NCBI RefSeq assembly: GCF_001403875.1
Contig: NZ_LN884299.1
Location: 2,728,117-2,792,116 of the forward strand
Source: Paenibacillus ihumii
GTDB taxonomy: Bacteria; Bacillota; Bacilli; Paenibacillales; Paenibacillaceae
Reading direction: 5' to 3'
Length of the DNA: 64,000 bases
Position 1 is the stretch's first letter, and the number at the start of each line of letters is the position of its first letter. The position numbers and the translations under genes were made by a program. Of this stretch, positions 8,869-17,871 are shown piece after piece. A model generated the notes under the pieces. It was given only the letters and a program-made list of their open reading frames with translations. It did not search any database and was not told where the DNA came from.

Positions 8869-9015
8869 ACACCCAATATACTCCGCATGGCCTAGGAAGT
8901 CAACTAGTTTTTTATATTAATTAGAACTTCCTCGCCGCCTCGAAACTCATAGCTGCCCCTTCCTAGAATCTAGAGTTCAACTCATATAGCAACCCTGATC
9001 CATATGCCAAACAGC

Positions 9016-9056
9016 GAAAAAGACCACCTGGCAGCCCAATCCTTGCCGGTAGTCTT
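9016..9056 (-). terminator. intrinsic terminator of the ABC exporter gene
   Basis: AAGAC..ACC.GGCA pairs with TGCC.GGT.GTCTT around a 10-base loop, with one mismatch and one bulge. On the minus strand a run of T follows the stem. It lies 25 bases beyond the exporter stop codon. Confidence 0.65.
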
Positions 9057-9081
9057 GCGTGCAGAGCATAGCTTGCCCCAC

Positions 9082-10860
9082 TCACATATTTTTCAGCTTA
9101 TAGAACTCGCCTTTTCGCTGCAAGAGCTCGTCGTACGTCCCGCTTTCCACGATTCTCCCCTTCTTCATGACGACAATACGGTCTGCGTTCTTTACGGTGG
9201 ATAGGCGGTGGGCGACGATAAATGTCGTTCTCCCCTGCATCAGCTGCTCCATCGCCTGCTGAACGTGGCGCTCCGATACATTATCCAGCGCCGAGGTCGC
9301 TTCATCGAGAATGATGATTTTCGGATCGCGGACCAGCGCCCGGGCGATGGCGATGCGCTGCCGCTGTCCTCCGGACAGCCTGCCTCCATGCTCCCCGACA
9401 GAGGTATCCAGTCCATCCGGCAAGCTGTCGATGACATCCTGCAAATTCGCCATCCAGATGGCCTGCTGCAGCTTCTCCTCGGAAATATGAGGCAGCCCGT
9501 ACGTAATATTCTCCCGAATCGTTCCGGAGAATAGAATGTTGTTCTGCAGCACGATGGCCAGCGACTGGCGGTAGCGCCTCATGCTCAGCTCATTCATCGG
9601 AATGCCGTCCACCCAAATCTGCCCCGCCTGGGGCTTGTAGAAGCCGATAATGAGATTTAGAATCGTCGATTTGCCCGAGCCGGATTCCCCGACGAACGCG
9701 ACGGTCTCGCCCGGTTTGACGGTTAAAGAGAAATCCTGCAGCACATGGCGCTCCGAGCCTTTATACCGGAACCCGACGCCTTCAAAGCGGTATTCTCCCT
9801 CGATTTGCTCGGGCTTGTGCCGCCCCTTGTATTCCTCCGTCTCCCGGGACATGATCACTTCCGTAATGGAATGCAGGGATTCGAAGCCCTTCACCAGGTT
9901 CGGGTATACGTTCAGGATCGAGCTGACCGAGTTGATGATCATGGCAAAAAAGCTCTGGTACATAACGATGTCCCCGATCTCCATATATCCCAGATAAGAC
10001 AGATACGCGGTAAAAAACAAACAGCCGACCTGGAACAACTGAAAAACAACCCAGTTGGTCGAACCGAAATAAGCCTCCAGAATATCGAGGCGATAGCCGC
10101 GCTCCCGAATTTTCTGCAATGCAGCATCCACCTTGCGGATTTCTACCTCCTCCAGGCCGTGAGCCCGGGTAACCGGAATCATCTCGACGGTCTCGGAGAC
10201 CTTGCCGGACATTTCCTCGATCTTCTTCCGCACCTCGCGGTTCTGCTTCGACATTTTAGAGCGGAAAAAACGGACGAAAGCGATCGCGGTCGGTGCCATA
10301 AAGACGAAGAACAGCGCCACTACCCAGCTGTGGTACAGCGTCAGGCCAATGACAATAAGCAGATTGATCCCGGCCGGAATCAGGCTTGTCATCATTTGCC
10401 GCGACAAGAAATCGATGGCCTCCACGTCCCGCAGCACCTTGGACTGCAGCCGCCCGGCGCTCATATCGCCATGATAGCTCAGGGACAGCTGCTGCATTTT
10501 ACGGACCAGGGTGCTGCGAAGGCCTGCCTCCACATGCCGGACGGCCTTGCTGATATAGCTGACATGGAGCGTATGCATCGGAATATTCTGCAATATAACA
10601 ACGATAATGACGGCCAGATTGATCCAAAATTCCCGAATGGAGTGGCGGTCGGGATAGCTAACGATATTGATGATGTTCGCCGTAACGATCGAGAGCACCC
10701 ATTGGGGAGATGATTTTATGGCATAGCAGAACGCGGACAGGGCCACCTTGCTGATGTGATCGTGATACAAGCGTGCTAGCAGCCGAATTGGCTTGACTTT
10801 GGCCTCCTGCTCGTTTTGGAACACTTTGGAATAGTCGAGCGATATTTCTGATTTCGCCAT
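9082..10860 (-). CDS. ABC exporter, fused membrane and ATPase domains
   Basis: This half-transporter of about 592 residues would act as a homodimer or with a partner. The six-helix exporter domain covers about 25-315. The nucleotide-binding domain has Walker A GESGSGKST (about 390), signature LSGGQRQR and Walker B IIILDEATSALD, all intact. The family exports lipids, peptides or drugs; the cargo cannot be told here. A divergent AraC-type regulator 155 bases away may control it. The frame also allows a GTG three codons earlier, but the ATG at 10860 has the better-spaced AGGTG. Confidence 0.9.
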   Translation of the reverse strand: MAKSEISLDYSKVFQNEQEAKVKPIRLLARLYHDHISKVALSAFCYAIKSSPQWVLSIVTANIINIVSYPDRHSIREFWINLAVIIVVILQNIPMHTLHVSYISKAVRHVEAGLRSTLVRKMQQLSLSYHGDMSAGRLQSKVLRDVEAIDFLSRQMMTSLIPAGINLLIVIGLTLYHSWVVALFFVFMAPTAIAFVRFFRSKMSKQNREVRKKIEEMSGKVSETVEMIPVTRAHGLEEVEIRKVDAALQKIRERGYRLDILEAYFGSTNWVVFQLFQVGCLFFTAYLSYLGYMEIGDIVMYQSFFAMIINSVSSILNVYPNLVKGFESLHSITEVIMSRETEEYKGRHKPEQIEGEYRFEGVGFRYKGSERHVLQDFSLTVKPGETVAFVGESGSGKSTILNLIIGFYKPQAGQIWVDGIPMNELSMRRYRQSLAIVLQNNILFSGTIRENITYGLPHISEEKLQQAIWMANLQDVIDSLPDGLDTSVGEHGGRLSGGQRQRIAIARALVRDPKIIILDEATSALDNVSERHVQQAMEQLMQGRTTFIVAHRLSTVKNADRIVVMKKGRIVESGTYDELLQRKGEFYKLKNM

Positions 10861-11023
10861 GTTGTTCACCTGCTTTTTAGCTTATGATAGGTATGTAGAT
10901 GCAGGCCTATATATCAGGCCAGAGTTAAGTATAGAACTCTCCTTATGTAATCTCTATAACATCTTCGGTCTGATTTAAAACGCAAGTTTTAACCAAACCG
11001 GACATCAAGGAGCATAATAGGCT

Positions 11024-11893
11024 ATGACAACGACCTATCCTGACAAGCTGTTTCCCCACCTCCGTTCGGAGGCTGTGCTGTTCGCGCCGCATACAAAAAC
11101 GGTTGATTCCGGCTGGATCTGCGGGCGGCATATCCATCATATGATGTTCGAACTGATGCTCGTCCTGGAGGGAGCCCATACGGCCGTCCTCGGCACGACG
11201 GAGTATGAGCAGCGGGCGGGAGATCTCATTCTCGTATCGCCGATGCAGGTGCATGACTACCAGGCGCGCCAAACGGGCAAGGTCTCCTTCTTCACGGTGC
11301 ATGTGCAAATTGAAAATCCGGAGTTTCTGCAGCTGATCGCCACAGCAAATAAAGGGTTCTATCCGCAAGGACATCCCTTGAATGAAGCGGTCGTTCCGGT
11401 GCTTCTTCATTTCATGGACATATTTTACGAGCAGCCGGAAGCCAAACTGTCGCTGTTCAGCAAATTATATGCCATCCTCGAGCAAATACAGAACCATCTG
11501 TCTGCTGACAATCGGCACACGAGCCCGGTGCAAACCTCCGAGCTCCCTTCCCGAATCGCCCTGGAAATACAGAATCTCGTGCTGAACGGCGGCAAGCCTG
11601 CGGATATGGGCGAGCCTGCAGCACCCGGCGACTGGCTGGAGGGCATTTCCCGCAGGCTGGGCATCAGCCGAAGGCATTGCCACCGGGTATTCCGCCAGGC
11701 GTATGGCATGCCGCCCCGCGATTATTTCATGGTGCTCAAGCAGCAGGAGGCCGTACATATGCTCATGACGAGCAATGAATCCATCGAACGCATTGCCCAC
11801 CGGATCGGATACGAAAATGTGCAGAGCTTCAGCCGGCAATTTACCGCCTGGGTCGGATGCACGCCGGGAAATTTTCGCAGGAATAACCTATAA
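11024..11893 (+). CDS. AraC-family regulator with N-terminal cupin domain
   Basis: In this 289-residue protein, residues about 15-110 form a cupin-like sensor (the HIHHMMFELMLVLEG stretch is typical) and residues about 185-289 carry two AraC helix-turn-helix motifs (LEGISRRLGISRRH, then IAHRIGYENVQSFSRQF). It is transcribed divergently from the ABC exporter and shares its 155-base promoter region, so control of that exporter is likely. The inducer is unknown. AAGGAG precedes the start. Confidence 0.88.
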   Translation: MTTTYPDKLFPHLRSEAVLFAPHTKTVDSGWICGRHIHHMMFELMLVLEGAHTAVLGTTEYEQRAGDLILVSPMQVHDYQARQTGKVSFFTVHVQIENPEFLQLIATANKGFYPQGHPLNEAVVPVLLHFMDIFYEQPEAKLSLFSKLYAILEQIQNHLSADNRHTSPVQTSELPSRIALEIQNLVLNGGKPADMGEPAAPGDWLEGISRRLGISRRHCHRVFRQAYGMPPRDYFMVLKQQEAVHMLMTSNESIERIAHRIGYENVQSFSRQFTAWVGCTPGNFRRNNL

Positions 11894-11906
11894 GCTATTA
11901 TACAAA

Positions 11907-11940
11907 AACGGCTTGAGCCTTCGATAGGCCCAAGCCGGTT
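11907..11940. terminator. bidirectional terminator hairpin
   Basis: AACGGCTTG.GCC pairs with GGC..CAAGCCGGTT around a short loop. It lies between two convergent genes ending at 11893 (+) and 11967 (-), with A- and T-rich flanks. Confidence 0.8.
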
Positions 11941-11966
11941 CTTCCAATCCTGCCGAACGTAGCAGC

Positions 11967-12287
11967 TTATTTGCTGCCTTTGCTTTTCCCGCTGCTTCCT
12001 CCTGTTTCATAAAAGTCGAACTCATTCCAGTTGCTCTTGATTTGCTCGATCTGCTTCCGCATGCTCGTGCCTTCCAATTCGGCAACAAGTAAATATGTAA
12101 TTCCCAGAATCAACGCGATCGTACTAAGAATGATAGGGCCGTTTCCGATAAAGTTCAGCATCTCGTTGAAATGATCCGCATTCCAGGCTTGAGTGTTAGC
12201 GCCATAAATCGCCGCAGCCAAATAACGTATGCCATACAGAAATGCAGATATCGTAATAAGGAGCATTCCTGTAGTCCTTCTATGCAT
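11967..12287 (-). CDS. small two-helix membrane protein, unknown function
   Basis: The 106-residue protein has two hydrophobic segments (about 7-28 and 48-68), an intervening polar loop and a charged Gly/Ser/Lys-rich tail ending GKSKGSK. I do not recognise a family. A GAGGTG site stands seven bases before the ATG at 12287; a TTG one codon earlier is a less likely start. It is convergent with the AraC gene and appears to be a single-gene unit. Confidence 0.7.
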   Translation of the reverse strand: MHRRTTGMLLITISAFLYGIRYLAAAIYGANTQAWNADHFNEMLNFIGNGPIILSTIALILGITYLLVAELEGTSMRKQIEQIKSNWNEFDFYETGGSSGKSKGSK

Positions 12288-12765
12288 CAATTATCACCTC
12301 AGCCTATGTATGTAATTAACCATCTGCTTAACAAAATATTCAAAAAATCGGGCTGCTGCAGACATCATTGCGTTCAGCAATTTCCCCGAAATTAGCCTGA
12401 AACACCTTATAACTACCTTCTTCGGGACTAAACGCAGTATGCCAATGTCCTTATGTCACAATTTTACAAGTAGTTACTTACTTTATACAAGGGACTTAAT
12501 TCATACTATTATTCATGCTTTTAAATAAAAAAAACAGGAAAACTGCGAGAAAAAATCCCGCTATCTTCCTATTTCTCCTGCAATTTTAACTAATTTAAGT
12601 CTTATGCCTGCTTCCCCGTCGTCTCAAAGCCGTTAAAACGGTGAAAACGAAGCACGAACCGTAGTCGTCCCGCCCATTCATAGGTCTAATAGCCCAGATG
12701 CGAAGGTTCGAGCCTAGCAAGGCTTCCAGCTTGTAATAAATTGGTCAAACGCCGCTAATTATTTT
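12288..12765. other. 478-base intergenic stretch without a visible gene
   Basis: I see no credible coding frame on either strand. The part near 12300-12550 is AT-rich and must contain the promoter of the small membrane protein. A weak hairpin at about 12531-12570 and short palindromes near 12632-12645 and 12700-12730 could belong to terminators. A GGTTCGAGCC motif near 12703 looks like a tRNA arm, but no cloverleaf can be built around it. Confidence 0.5.
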
Positions 12766-14244
12766 CTACAGATTCGGAGGCACGCGATGCTGTGTGGCCT
12801 GTTCAAAGCCATAAGCCAAGCGGATGAGCGTAGGCTCGCTAAAAGCCGTACCCACAAAAGTTATTCCGTGAGGACCTTTCGTCGAATGCCCTTCCTCTGT
12901 TATCGTTCCTTCCGCAACAAAACCGCCAGGCACGGTAATCGAAGGGTAGCCCGCCCGGGCAGCGAGGTCGTTCATGTCATCATCGCCAAGGATCAGCAGC
13001 GCATCCAGCCGATATCGCTCGAGAGCCGCATCAATTCCCTGCCTTCCCGCCAATTCAAAATTTCTCCGCTTGCTGTTCAAATATACCTGCTCCGTCAAGG
13101 TACCGCTCGTCTGGTTCGACCAAAGCAGGACGTCCTGCCCGTATTTCAAAGCCGTCTCGGGGTGCTGTTCGTTAAAGCGGATTACGTCCTCCAGCGTACG
13201 AACCGGTACAGATTCCGGCAGTGTTCTCAGGTAATCATTCAAATATTTCTTGAACTCAAATTGCAGTACATAGGCATCCCATTCCTCGCCCTGGCATGGC
13301 AGTTCTACCGGATCGATCACCGTTGCTCCTTCGGAACGGAGCACTTGAATGGCATGCTCCAGCAGCGCCAGGCTCTCGTCATCAAGATGCTGATAATAAT
13401 GCCTTGGAATGCCGATCCGGGCTCTTGCCAGAAAATTGCGATCCAGAAAAGGCGTATAATCTGAGAACGCCAAGCGATGCTTCTTGCAGGTAGAGGCATC
13501 CCTGCGATCCCGAGCCGTAAGCGCCCCCAATAGAAGCGCAGCATCGGCAACCGTGCGCGCCATGGGCCCTGGCGTATCCTGAGTTTCGGTAAGCGGGATA
13601 ATGCCATAACGGCTAATCAGACCCACCGTCGGCTTGATGCCGACAATGCAATTCTGGCTGGCGGGACTGATGATCGAGCCGGAAGTTTCCGTCCCAATCG
13701 CAGCAGCAGCCAGGTTGGCGGCAACCGCTGCCGCCGACCCCGAGCTTGAGCCGCCGACAAATATTTCTCCCGGGCCATATGGATTCAGCGTTTGTCCGCC
13801 TCTTGAGCTATACCCTGCGGGCATCGTACTCGACATAAAGTTAGCCCACTCCGTCATGTTGGCTTTGCCAAGAAGAACAGCCCCGGCATCGCGCAATTGC
13901 GAAGCTACGAAGGAATCCTCCTTCGGAATGGAGCACGCTAGCGCTAAAGCTCCCGCACTCGTACGAGTCTTGTCATTCGTTCCCATATTGTCTTTCAGCA
14001 ATACGGGAATCCCGTGAAGCCCTCCCCGGCTGCCCCGTCCTTTGCGCTCGCTATCCAGGGCCCGGGCGATGTCCAGCGCCTCAGGATTGACCTCAATGAC
14101 CGACTTCAAGCTATGGTCATAGCGCTCGATCCGCTCCAAATATTGAGATACCAACTCCTCGGAGCTGAGCCTCCCTTCCTCCATCGCCTGCTGCATCATG
14201 CCGATGCTTGCTTCAACGATCCATTCATCAAGCTTGCTTCCCAT
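12766..14244 (-). CDS. amidase, amidase-signature family
   Basis: The roughly 492-residue enzyme belongs to the amidase-signature hydrolases, which cleave C-N bonds of amides. The Ser-cis-Ser-Lys triad is visible: Lys in LLKDNMG, the GGSSSGSAAAVAAN signature, and the nucleophile Ser in GTETSGSIISP. The substrate is unknown; the relatives most like it are annotated amidase or Glu-tRNA(Gln) amidotransferase A-like. No gatB or gatC lies nearby, so a catabolic amidase is more likely. The ATG at 14244 follows GGGGAG at six-base spacing and is preferred over a GTG eight codons upstream. There is no signal peptide. Confidence 0.9.
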   Translation of the reverse strand: MGSKLDEWIVEASIGMMQQAMEEGRLSSEELVSQYLERIERYDHSLKSVIEVNPEALDIARALDSERKGRGSRGGLHGIPVLLKDNMGTNDKTRTSAGALALACSIPKEDSFVASQLRDAGAVLLGKANMTEWANFMSSTMPAGYSSRGGQTLNPYGPGEIFVGGSSSGSAAAVAANLAAAAIGTETSGSIISPASQNCIVGIKPTVGLISRYGIIPLTETQDTPGPMARTVADAALLLGALTARDRRDASTCKKHRLAFSDYTPFLDRNFLARARIGIPRHYYQHLDDESLALLEHAIQVLRSEGATVIDPVELPCQGEEWDAYVLQFEFKKYLNDYLRTLPESVPVRTLEDVIRFNEQHPETALKYGQDVLLWSNQTSGTLTEQVYLNSKRRNFELAGRQGIDAALERYRLDALLILGDDDMNDLAARAGYPSITVPGGFVAEGTITEEGHSTKGPHGITFVGTAFSEPTLIRLAYGFEQATQHRVPPNL

Positions 14245-14323
14245 CTTTCGCTCCCCTATCCTCTTCACTTGCCGCGATTTTCATATGAATTGCTGCTTCC
14301 AATGTTTAACCAGCCCGAGCAAC

Positions 14324-14443
14324 TTAGGGCATAATCCCGTTTTTGTCCTGAACGGGCCGCAAGCCACAATGAGCCAGCACGAACACGAGCACGGCCAGTG
14401 CTGCAAGTCTAGCCTGCTTCTTATTCAATTCCCGCTTCCTGAT
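14324..14443 (-). CDS. possible 39-residue membrane peptide upstream of amidase
   Basis: This short frame encodes a basic N-terminus (RKRELNKKQAR), one hydrophobic helix (LAALAVLVFVLAHCG) and a short polar tail. A strong AAGGAGGAG site stands five bases before an ATC codon, which would be the start; a TTG at 14428 would give 34 residues but has only a weak site. It ends 80 bases before the amidase start, on the same strand. The VLAHCG stretch is lipobox-like. No family is recognised, and the unusual start makes this tentative. Confidence 0.4.
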   Translation of the reverse strand: MRKRELNKKQARLAALAVLVFVLAHCGLRPVQDKNGIMP

Positions 14444-14809
14444 AGGATCTCCTCCTTCTTTGCAAATACGTGACGATTCTCAAACCAAGGTACGGTTTAG
14501 ATTTGATTCATGAAGCAAAGATGAACTTTTGCAAATATGTTTCCCTAGGTAAAAAAATATGTGTATAATTAAAATAATTTCACCACGTCCGAAGTGTCAA
14601 GATTAAATCCTAATATTATGAGCCTGATCTATTAGCGAATGGAGCAATCCGAAAAAATAACACACTCTTTTCAAAGTGTAAATCTACGGCATTTGAGGAT
14701 TTTGATGAGTTATTGCAATTAATTTTTGCCTTAGGCAAATAAATTTGGTCTATACAAAATATTTTTCCAATATTATAATACACACTAAATTGCTTGAGGA
14801 GGGAATCGC
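14444..14809. other. AT-rich leader region of the iron-type ABC operon
   Basis: No gene is visible. The stretch holds the promoter region of the permease operon; a TATAAT near 14574 and an AT-rich block near 14760-14780 are candidate elements. A hairpin TTTGCC-TTA-GGCAAA lies at 14725-14739, and there is an imperfect ACACT/AGTGT dyad near 14660-14680. I do not recognise a known riboswitch or a Fur box here. Confidence 0.45.
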
Positions 14810-15871
14810 ATTCGAACTCATTTCACAATCCGCAGCACTAAAATATCATGGCAGGCAGCAGCGCTGCTCCTGCTGATGGTTGCACTAGCCTTGACGGTGG
14901 TTGCGGCGTCCGCGATCGGTCCGATCGGCATCCCGTTTCGCAAGACGATAGCTGTATTGCTGGCCGAAACCGGCCTTCCTACCCTCTCCTCTTTCTCAGA
15001 GAGGGAGCAGACGATCATTGCCGAAATGCGGCTGCCGCGAGTGCTTGTCGGAGGCTTGGCAGGGGCCGCACTCGGCGTATCCGGCGGTGCGATGCAGGGA
15101 CTGTTCCGCAATCCGCTCGTCGAGCCGGGCTATGTCGGCGTATCCAGCGGCGCAGCATTGGGAGCCGTATGCGCGTTATATTTCGGATGGAGCCTGCTAG
15201 GCCCGTGGACTCTGCCTTTATCCGCTTTCGCCGGCGCTGCCCTGGCTGTGATGATCATCCTGTCCGTCTGGCAGCGGCATCGCCATAAATCGATGGCAAC
15301 GCTGCTGCTGCTCGGGATCGGCATGAATGCCCTGCTCTCTGCGGTCATCAATTTGCTCCTGGCAAGCTCAGGCAGCGAGCAGGAGCTGAGGAGCATCGTG
15401 TTTTGGCTTCAAGGAGGCCTCGAAGCGCGGACATGGCATCACGTGCAGCTGATCGCTCTTCCCATCCTGGCAGGCTGTCTCGTTCTCTTCGCGTTCGGAC
15501 GAGATCTTAACGCCATGCTGCTCGGGGATGAACAAGCCGCCAACGCCGGCATCAATGTGAACAGGATCCGTCCTTTCCTGCTGATCCTGACCTCCCTGAT
15601 GACTGGCTCCGCCGTGGCCGTTAGCGGCATCATCGGCTTCGTGGGCCTCGTCGTCCCGCATGCCGTCCGGCTGGTGACCGGCCCGGATCACCGCTTCCTG
15701 CTTCCGGCCAGTGCGCTTGGAGGAGCGATCTTCCTCATTTGGGCCGATCTGGCTTCGCGTATGCTGATGCAGCCTGTCACTGTACAGGTCGGCGTAATAT
15801 GCGCGCTGATTGGAGCCCCGTTATTTATGGCGCTGATCATGTCTTCCCGCCGAGGAGGTGCTTTAAAATGA
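14810..15871 (+). CDS. FecCD-family ABC importer permease
   Basis: This integral membrane subunit of an iron-siderophore, heme or cobalamin-type importer has about 353 residues and the hydrophobic pattern of BtuC/FecCD/HmuU. It includes RMPRVLVGG-like MRLPRVLVGG, GAALGVSGGAMQGLFRNPL and the late SGIIGFVGLVVPHAVR loop that contacts the ATPase. The first in-frame ATG (14876) would cut into the first transmembrane helix. An ATT at 14810 sits exactly six bases after GAGGAGGG and restores a basic N-terminus, so I take ATT as the start. The stop overlaps the ATPase start by four bases. Only one permease gene is present, so it would form a homodimer. Confidence 0.88.
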   Translation: MRTHFTIRSTKISWQAAALLLLMVALALTVVAASAIGPIGIPFRKTIAVLLAETGLPTLSSFSEREQTIIAEMRLPRVLVGGLAGAALGVSGGAMQGLFRNPLVEPGYVGVSSGAALGAVCALYFGWSLLGPWTLPLSAFAGAALAVMIILSVWQRHRHKSMATLLLLGIGMNALLSAVINLLLASSGSEQELRSIVFWLQGGLEARTWHHVQLIALPILAGCLVLFAFGRDLNAMLLGDEQAANAGINVNRIRPFLLILTSLMTGSAVAVSGIIGFVGLVVPHAVRLVTGPDHRFLLPASALGGAIFLIWADLASRMLMQPVTVQVGVICALIGAPLFMALIMSSRRGGALK

Positions 15872-16704
15872 ACATGCTCGATTTTTCCGGTGTCAGCGTC
15901 ATCCTGCAAGGGCAGCCGGTCTTGAAAAATCTAAATTTTACGGCCGCGAAAGGACAATTTATCGGCTTAATCGGCCCGAACGGCAGCGGAAAATCAACCC
16001 TTCTGCGAACGGCATCAGGATGGATCCCCTGCAGCAAAGGGCAGATCCGAGTGGCCGGAAAACCCCTTAGAAGCTATAAGCGCCGGGAGATTGCCCGCCT
16101 TCTCAGCTTCGTGCCCCAGGATACGCTGGTGGATTTCGATTTCCCGGTACGGGATATCGTAATGATGGGCAGGCATCCGCACATGTCGCGCTTCAAGGAA
16201 GTTGCCCATGAGGACAGGCTTGCTGCCGAGCAGGCCATGGTCTTGGCGGGAATTGCCCACCTGGCTGACCGCGCTGTCACCCGCCTGTCCGGCGGCCAGC
16301 GGCAGATGGCCTTCATCGCCAAAGCGCTGGCCCAGACTCCGCAGCTGATGCTGCTCGACGAGCCGATCTCCGCGCTGGATATCCGGCATCAGCTGCATGT
16401 GCTGGAGCTCGTCCGGCGGCTGGCCGACGATGGGCTGACCGTCATTGCGGCTCTGCATGATCTCAACCTGGCAGCCCGTTACTGCGATCAGCTCATCCTG
16501 CTGCGCCAAGGACAAATTCTCGGCAGGGGCACACCGGAAGAAGTGCTCACCCCGCCTAAGCTGCTCGAGGCATACGGGGTTCATGTCGGGCTGAGGCGAG
16601 ATCCATGGCTGGGAAGCTTGACGGTAACCGCCATCGGCAAGAGCAGCGCAGACTCATCAGCAGACCAGGTTGATCTAAAGCCGACGGCGGTCTCAATGAC
16701 TTAA
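15868..16704 (+). CDS. ABC importer ATPase, FecE/HmuV type
   Basis: The 278-residue ATP-binding subunit has Walker A GPNGSGKST (about 38-46), the Q-loop region FVPQDT, signature LSGGQRQ, Walker B LMLLDEP and the switch His in ALHDLN. It would power the permease encoded just upstream, with which it overlaps (ATGA). An extra 20 to 25 residues after the usual end are polar. The start is the ATG directly after GAGGAGGTG; an earlier in-frame start within the permease gene is not credible. Confidence 0.93.
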   Translation: MNMLDFSGVSVILQGQPVLKNLNFTAAKGQFIGLIGPNGSGKSTLLRTASGWIPCSKGQIRVAGKPLRSYKRREIARLLSFVPQDTLVDFDFPVRDIVMMGRHPHMSRFKEVAHEDRLAAEQAMVLAGIAHLADRAVTRLSGGQRQMAFIAKALAQTPQLMLLDEPISALDIRHQLHVLELVRRLADDGLTVIAALHDLNLAARYCDQLILLRQGQILGRGTPEEVLTPPKLLEAYGVHVGLRRDPWLGSLTVTAIGKSSADSSADQVDLKPTAVSMT

Positions 16705-16781
16705 AGGCAGTCACTTAAATATGGCATAACTTGAGACGGAATAATTTAAGGCGGAATGACTTGAAATGGAGGAACGAAACC

Positions 16782-17840
16782 ATGAAGCTTATGAAAACGA
16801 CCGAAAAAATATGGAGAGGATGGCTTATTGCCACCGCCTTCATTGCTTCCGGGTGCGCAAACGAAGCCCCGGCACTTAAAGGGCCCGAGCCGGCTTCCGC
16901 CGCTGCAGTGCAAAATTCACCGGAATCAGCGGCAGCGGATATTCCGGAATATCCAGCCTCCATGAGCGAGGAAGCACGCTATCCGGTGACGCTGCATATC
17001 GGCGGAACGGATGTAGTGATTCCCGATCGGCCTAGCCGCATAGCCGCCCTGTCGCTTGATGCGGCCGAAGCGGTACTGGAGCTATCCGATCCCGCGCGCG
17101 TTGCCGTGGTCACTCGCAGCGCAGCGGATCCTTCCCTAGCCTTCAACGCCGATAAAATAACCGGAGACATCGCGCAAATCGCCGGCGCGACATCCCTTGA
17201 CCCGGAGAAGATTATGTCCTACAATTCGGATCTACTGATCATGACAAAAGGGCATGAGCAGGAGAAAGAGGCTGCGGAAATGCTGGGACAGGCCGGCATC
17301 CCCTTAATTAGCCTCGAGGTGTGGAATACGTTTGCGAAAATGGAGCAGAATTACGCTATCCTCGGCCAGGCGCTTGCGGAAGAGCAGGCCGCCGGGCGGA
17401 TCATCCGCGAAGTGAATCAGAAGCTGGAGACGGCCCGACAGGCGGTGGCCGATCGCCCTCGTCCTTCGGTGCTCGTCATCTCTCCGGTCGGACCGGGAAC
17501 AGGACCTTTTCTGATCGGTTCTTCCAATATTTCTGATGACATCGTTCGCCAGGCCGGCGGCAATCCGCTGGCGGAATCGTTATCGCTGGGCCGTTCCACT
17601 AAAGCTTCAATGGAAGCTATTCTCAAAGCGGATCCCGACCATATCATCCTGCTGCAGTGGAAGCCGGGGGACGATTCCGATCTGCGGGAGCTCACCGAGG
17701 CTGCCGGATGGTCCTCGCTTGCGGCAGTTCAGAAAGGCCAGGTACATACGATGACGGTCAGACAGATGCTGTATCCGAACCGCTACAATGCCGATACCGT
17801 TCTCGAGCTGGCGCGCCTGTTCCATCCGGATGCGTTCTGA
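16782..17840 (+). CDS. iron/tetrapyrrole-type substrate-binding lipoprotein
   Basis: The 352-residue extracellular solute-binding protein belongs to the FecB/BtuF/HmuT (TroA-like) superfamily. The signal peptide ends in a lipobox (IASGC), followed by an Ala/Pro/Glu-rich linker. The two-lobe fold follows, starting PSRIAALSLDAAEAVLELS, with a long connecting helix near residues 200-225. It delivers its ligand to the permease and ATPase encoded upstream. Ligand identity cannot be told from the sequence; the ferrochelatase-like gene next door points to heme or another metal-tetrapyrrole. The ATG at 16782 follows GGAGG, and a longer frame upstream lacks a signal peptide. Confidence 0.88.
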   Translation: MKLMKTTEKIWRGWLIATAFIASGCANEAPALKGPEPASAAAVQNSPESAAADIPEYPASMSEEARYPVTLHIGGTDVVIPDRPSRIAALSLDAAEAVLELSDPARVAVVTRSAADPSLAFNADKITGDIAQIAGATSLDPEKIMSYNSDLLIMTKGHEQEKEAAEMLGQAGIPLISLEVWNTFAKMEQNYAILGQALAEEQAAGRIIREVNQKLETARQAVADRPRPSVLVISPVGPGTGPFLIGSSNISDDIVRQAGGNPLAESLSLGRSTKASMEAILKADPDHIILLQWKPGDDSDLRELTEAAGWSSLAAVQKGQVHTMTVRQMLYPNRYNADTVLELARLFHPDAF

Positions 17841-17871
17841 ATATGGGTTATAGCCCCAAGGAGTGAATTGA

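Noticed and set aside
9745..10713. Plus-strand frame of 322 codons opposite the ABC exporter gene
   Set aside because: The opposite strand carries a complete exporter with all ATPase motifs; the plus frame shows no domain and unusual composition.
12690..12730. tRNA-like GGTTCGAGCC arm
   Set aside because: No acceptor stem, D arm or anticodon arm can be built around it on either strand.
14444..14809. Cobalamin riboswitch in front of the BtuC-like permease
   Set aside because: The leader is AT-rich with small hairpins and shows no B12-box-like sequence that I can recognise.
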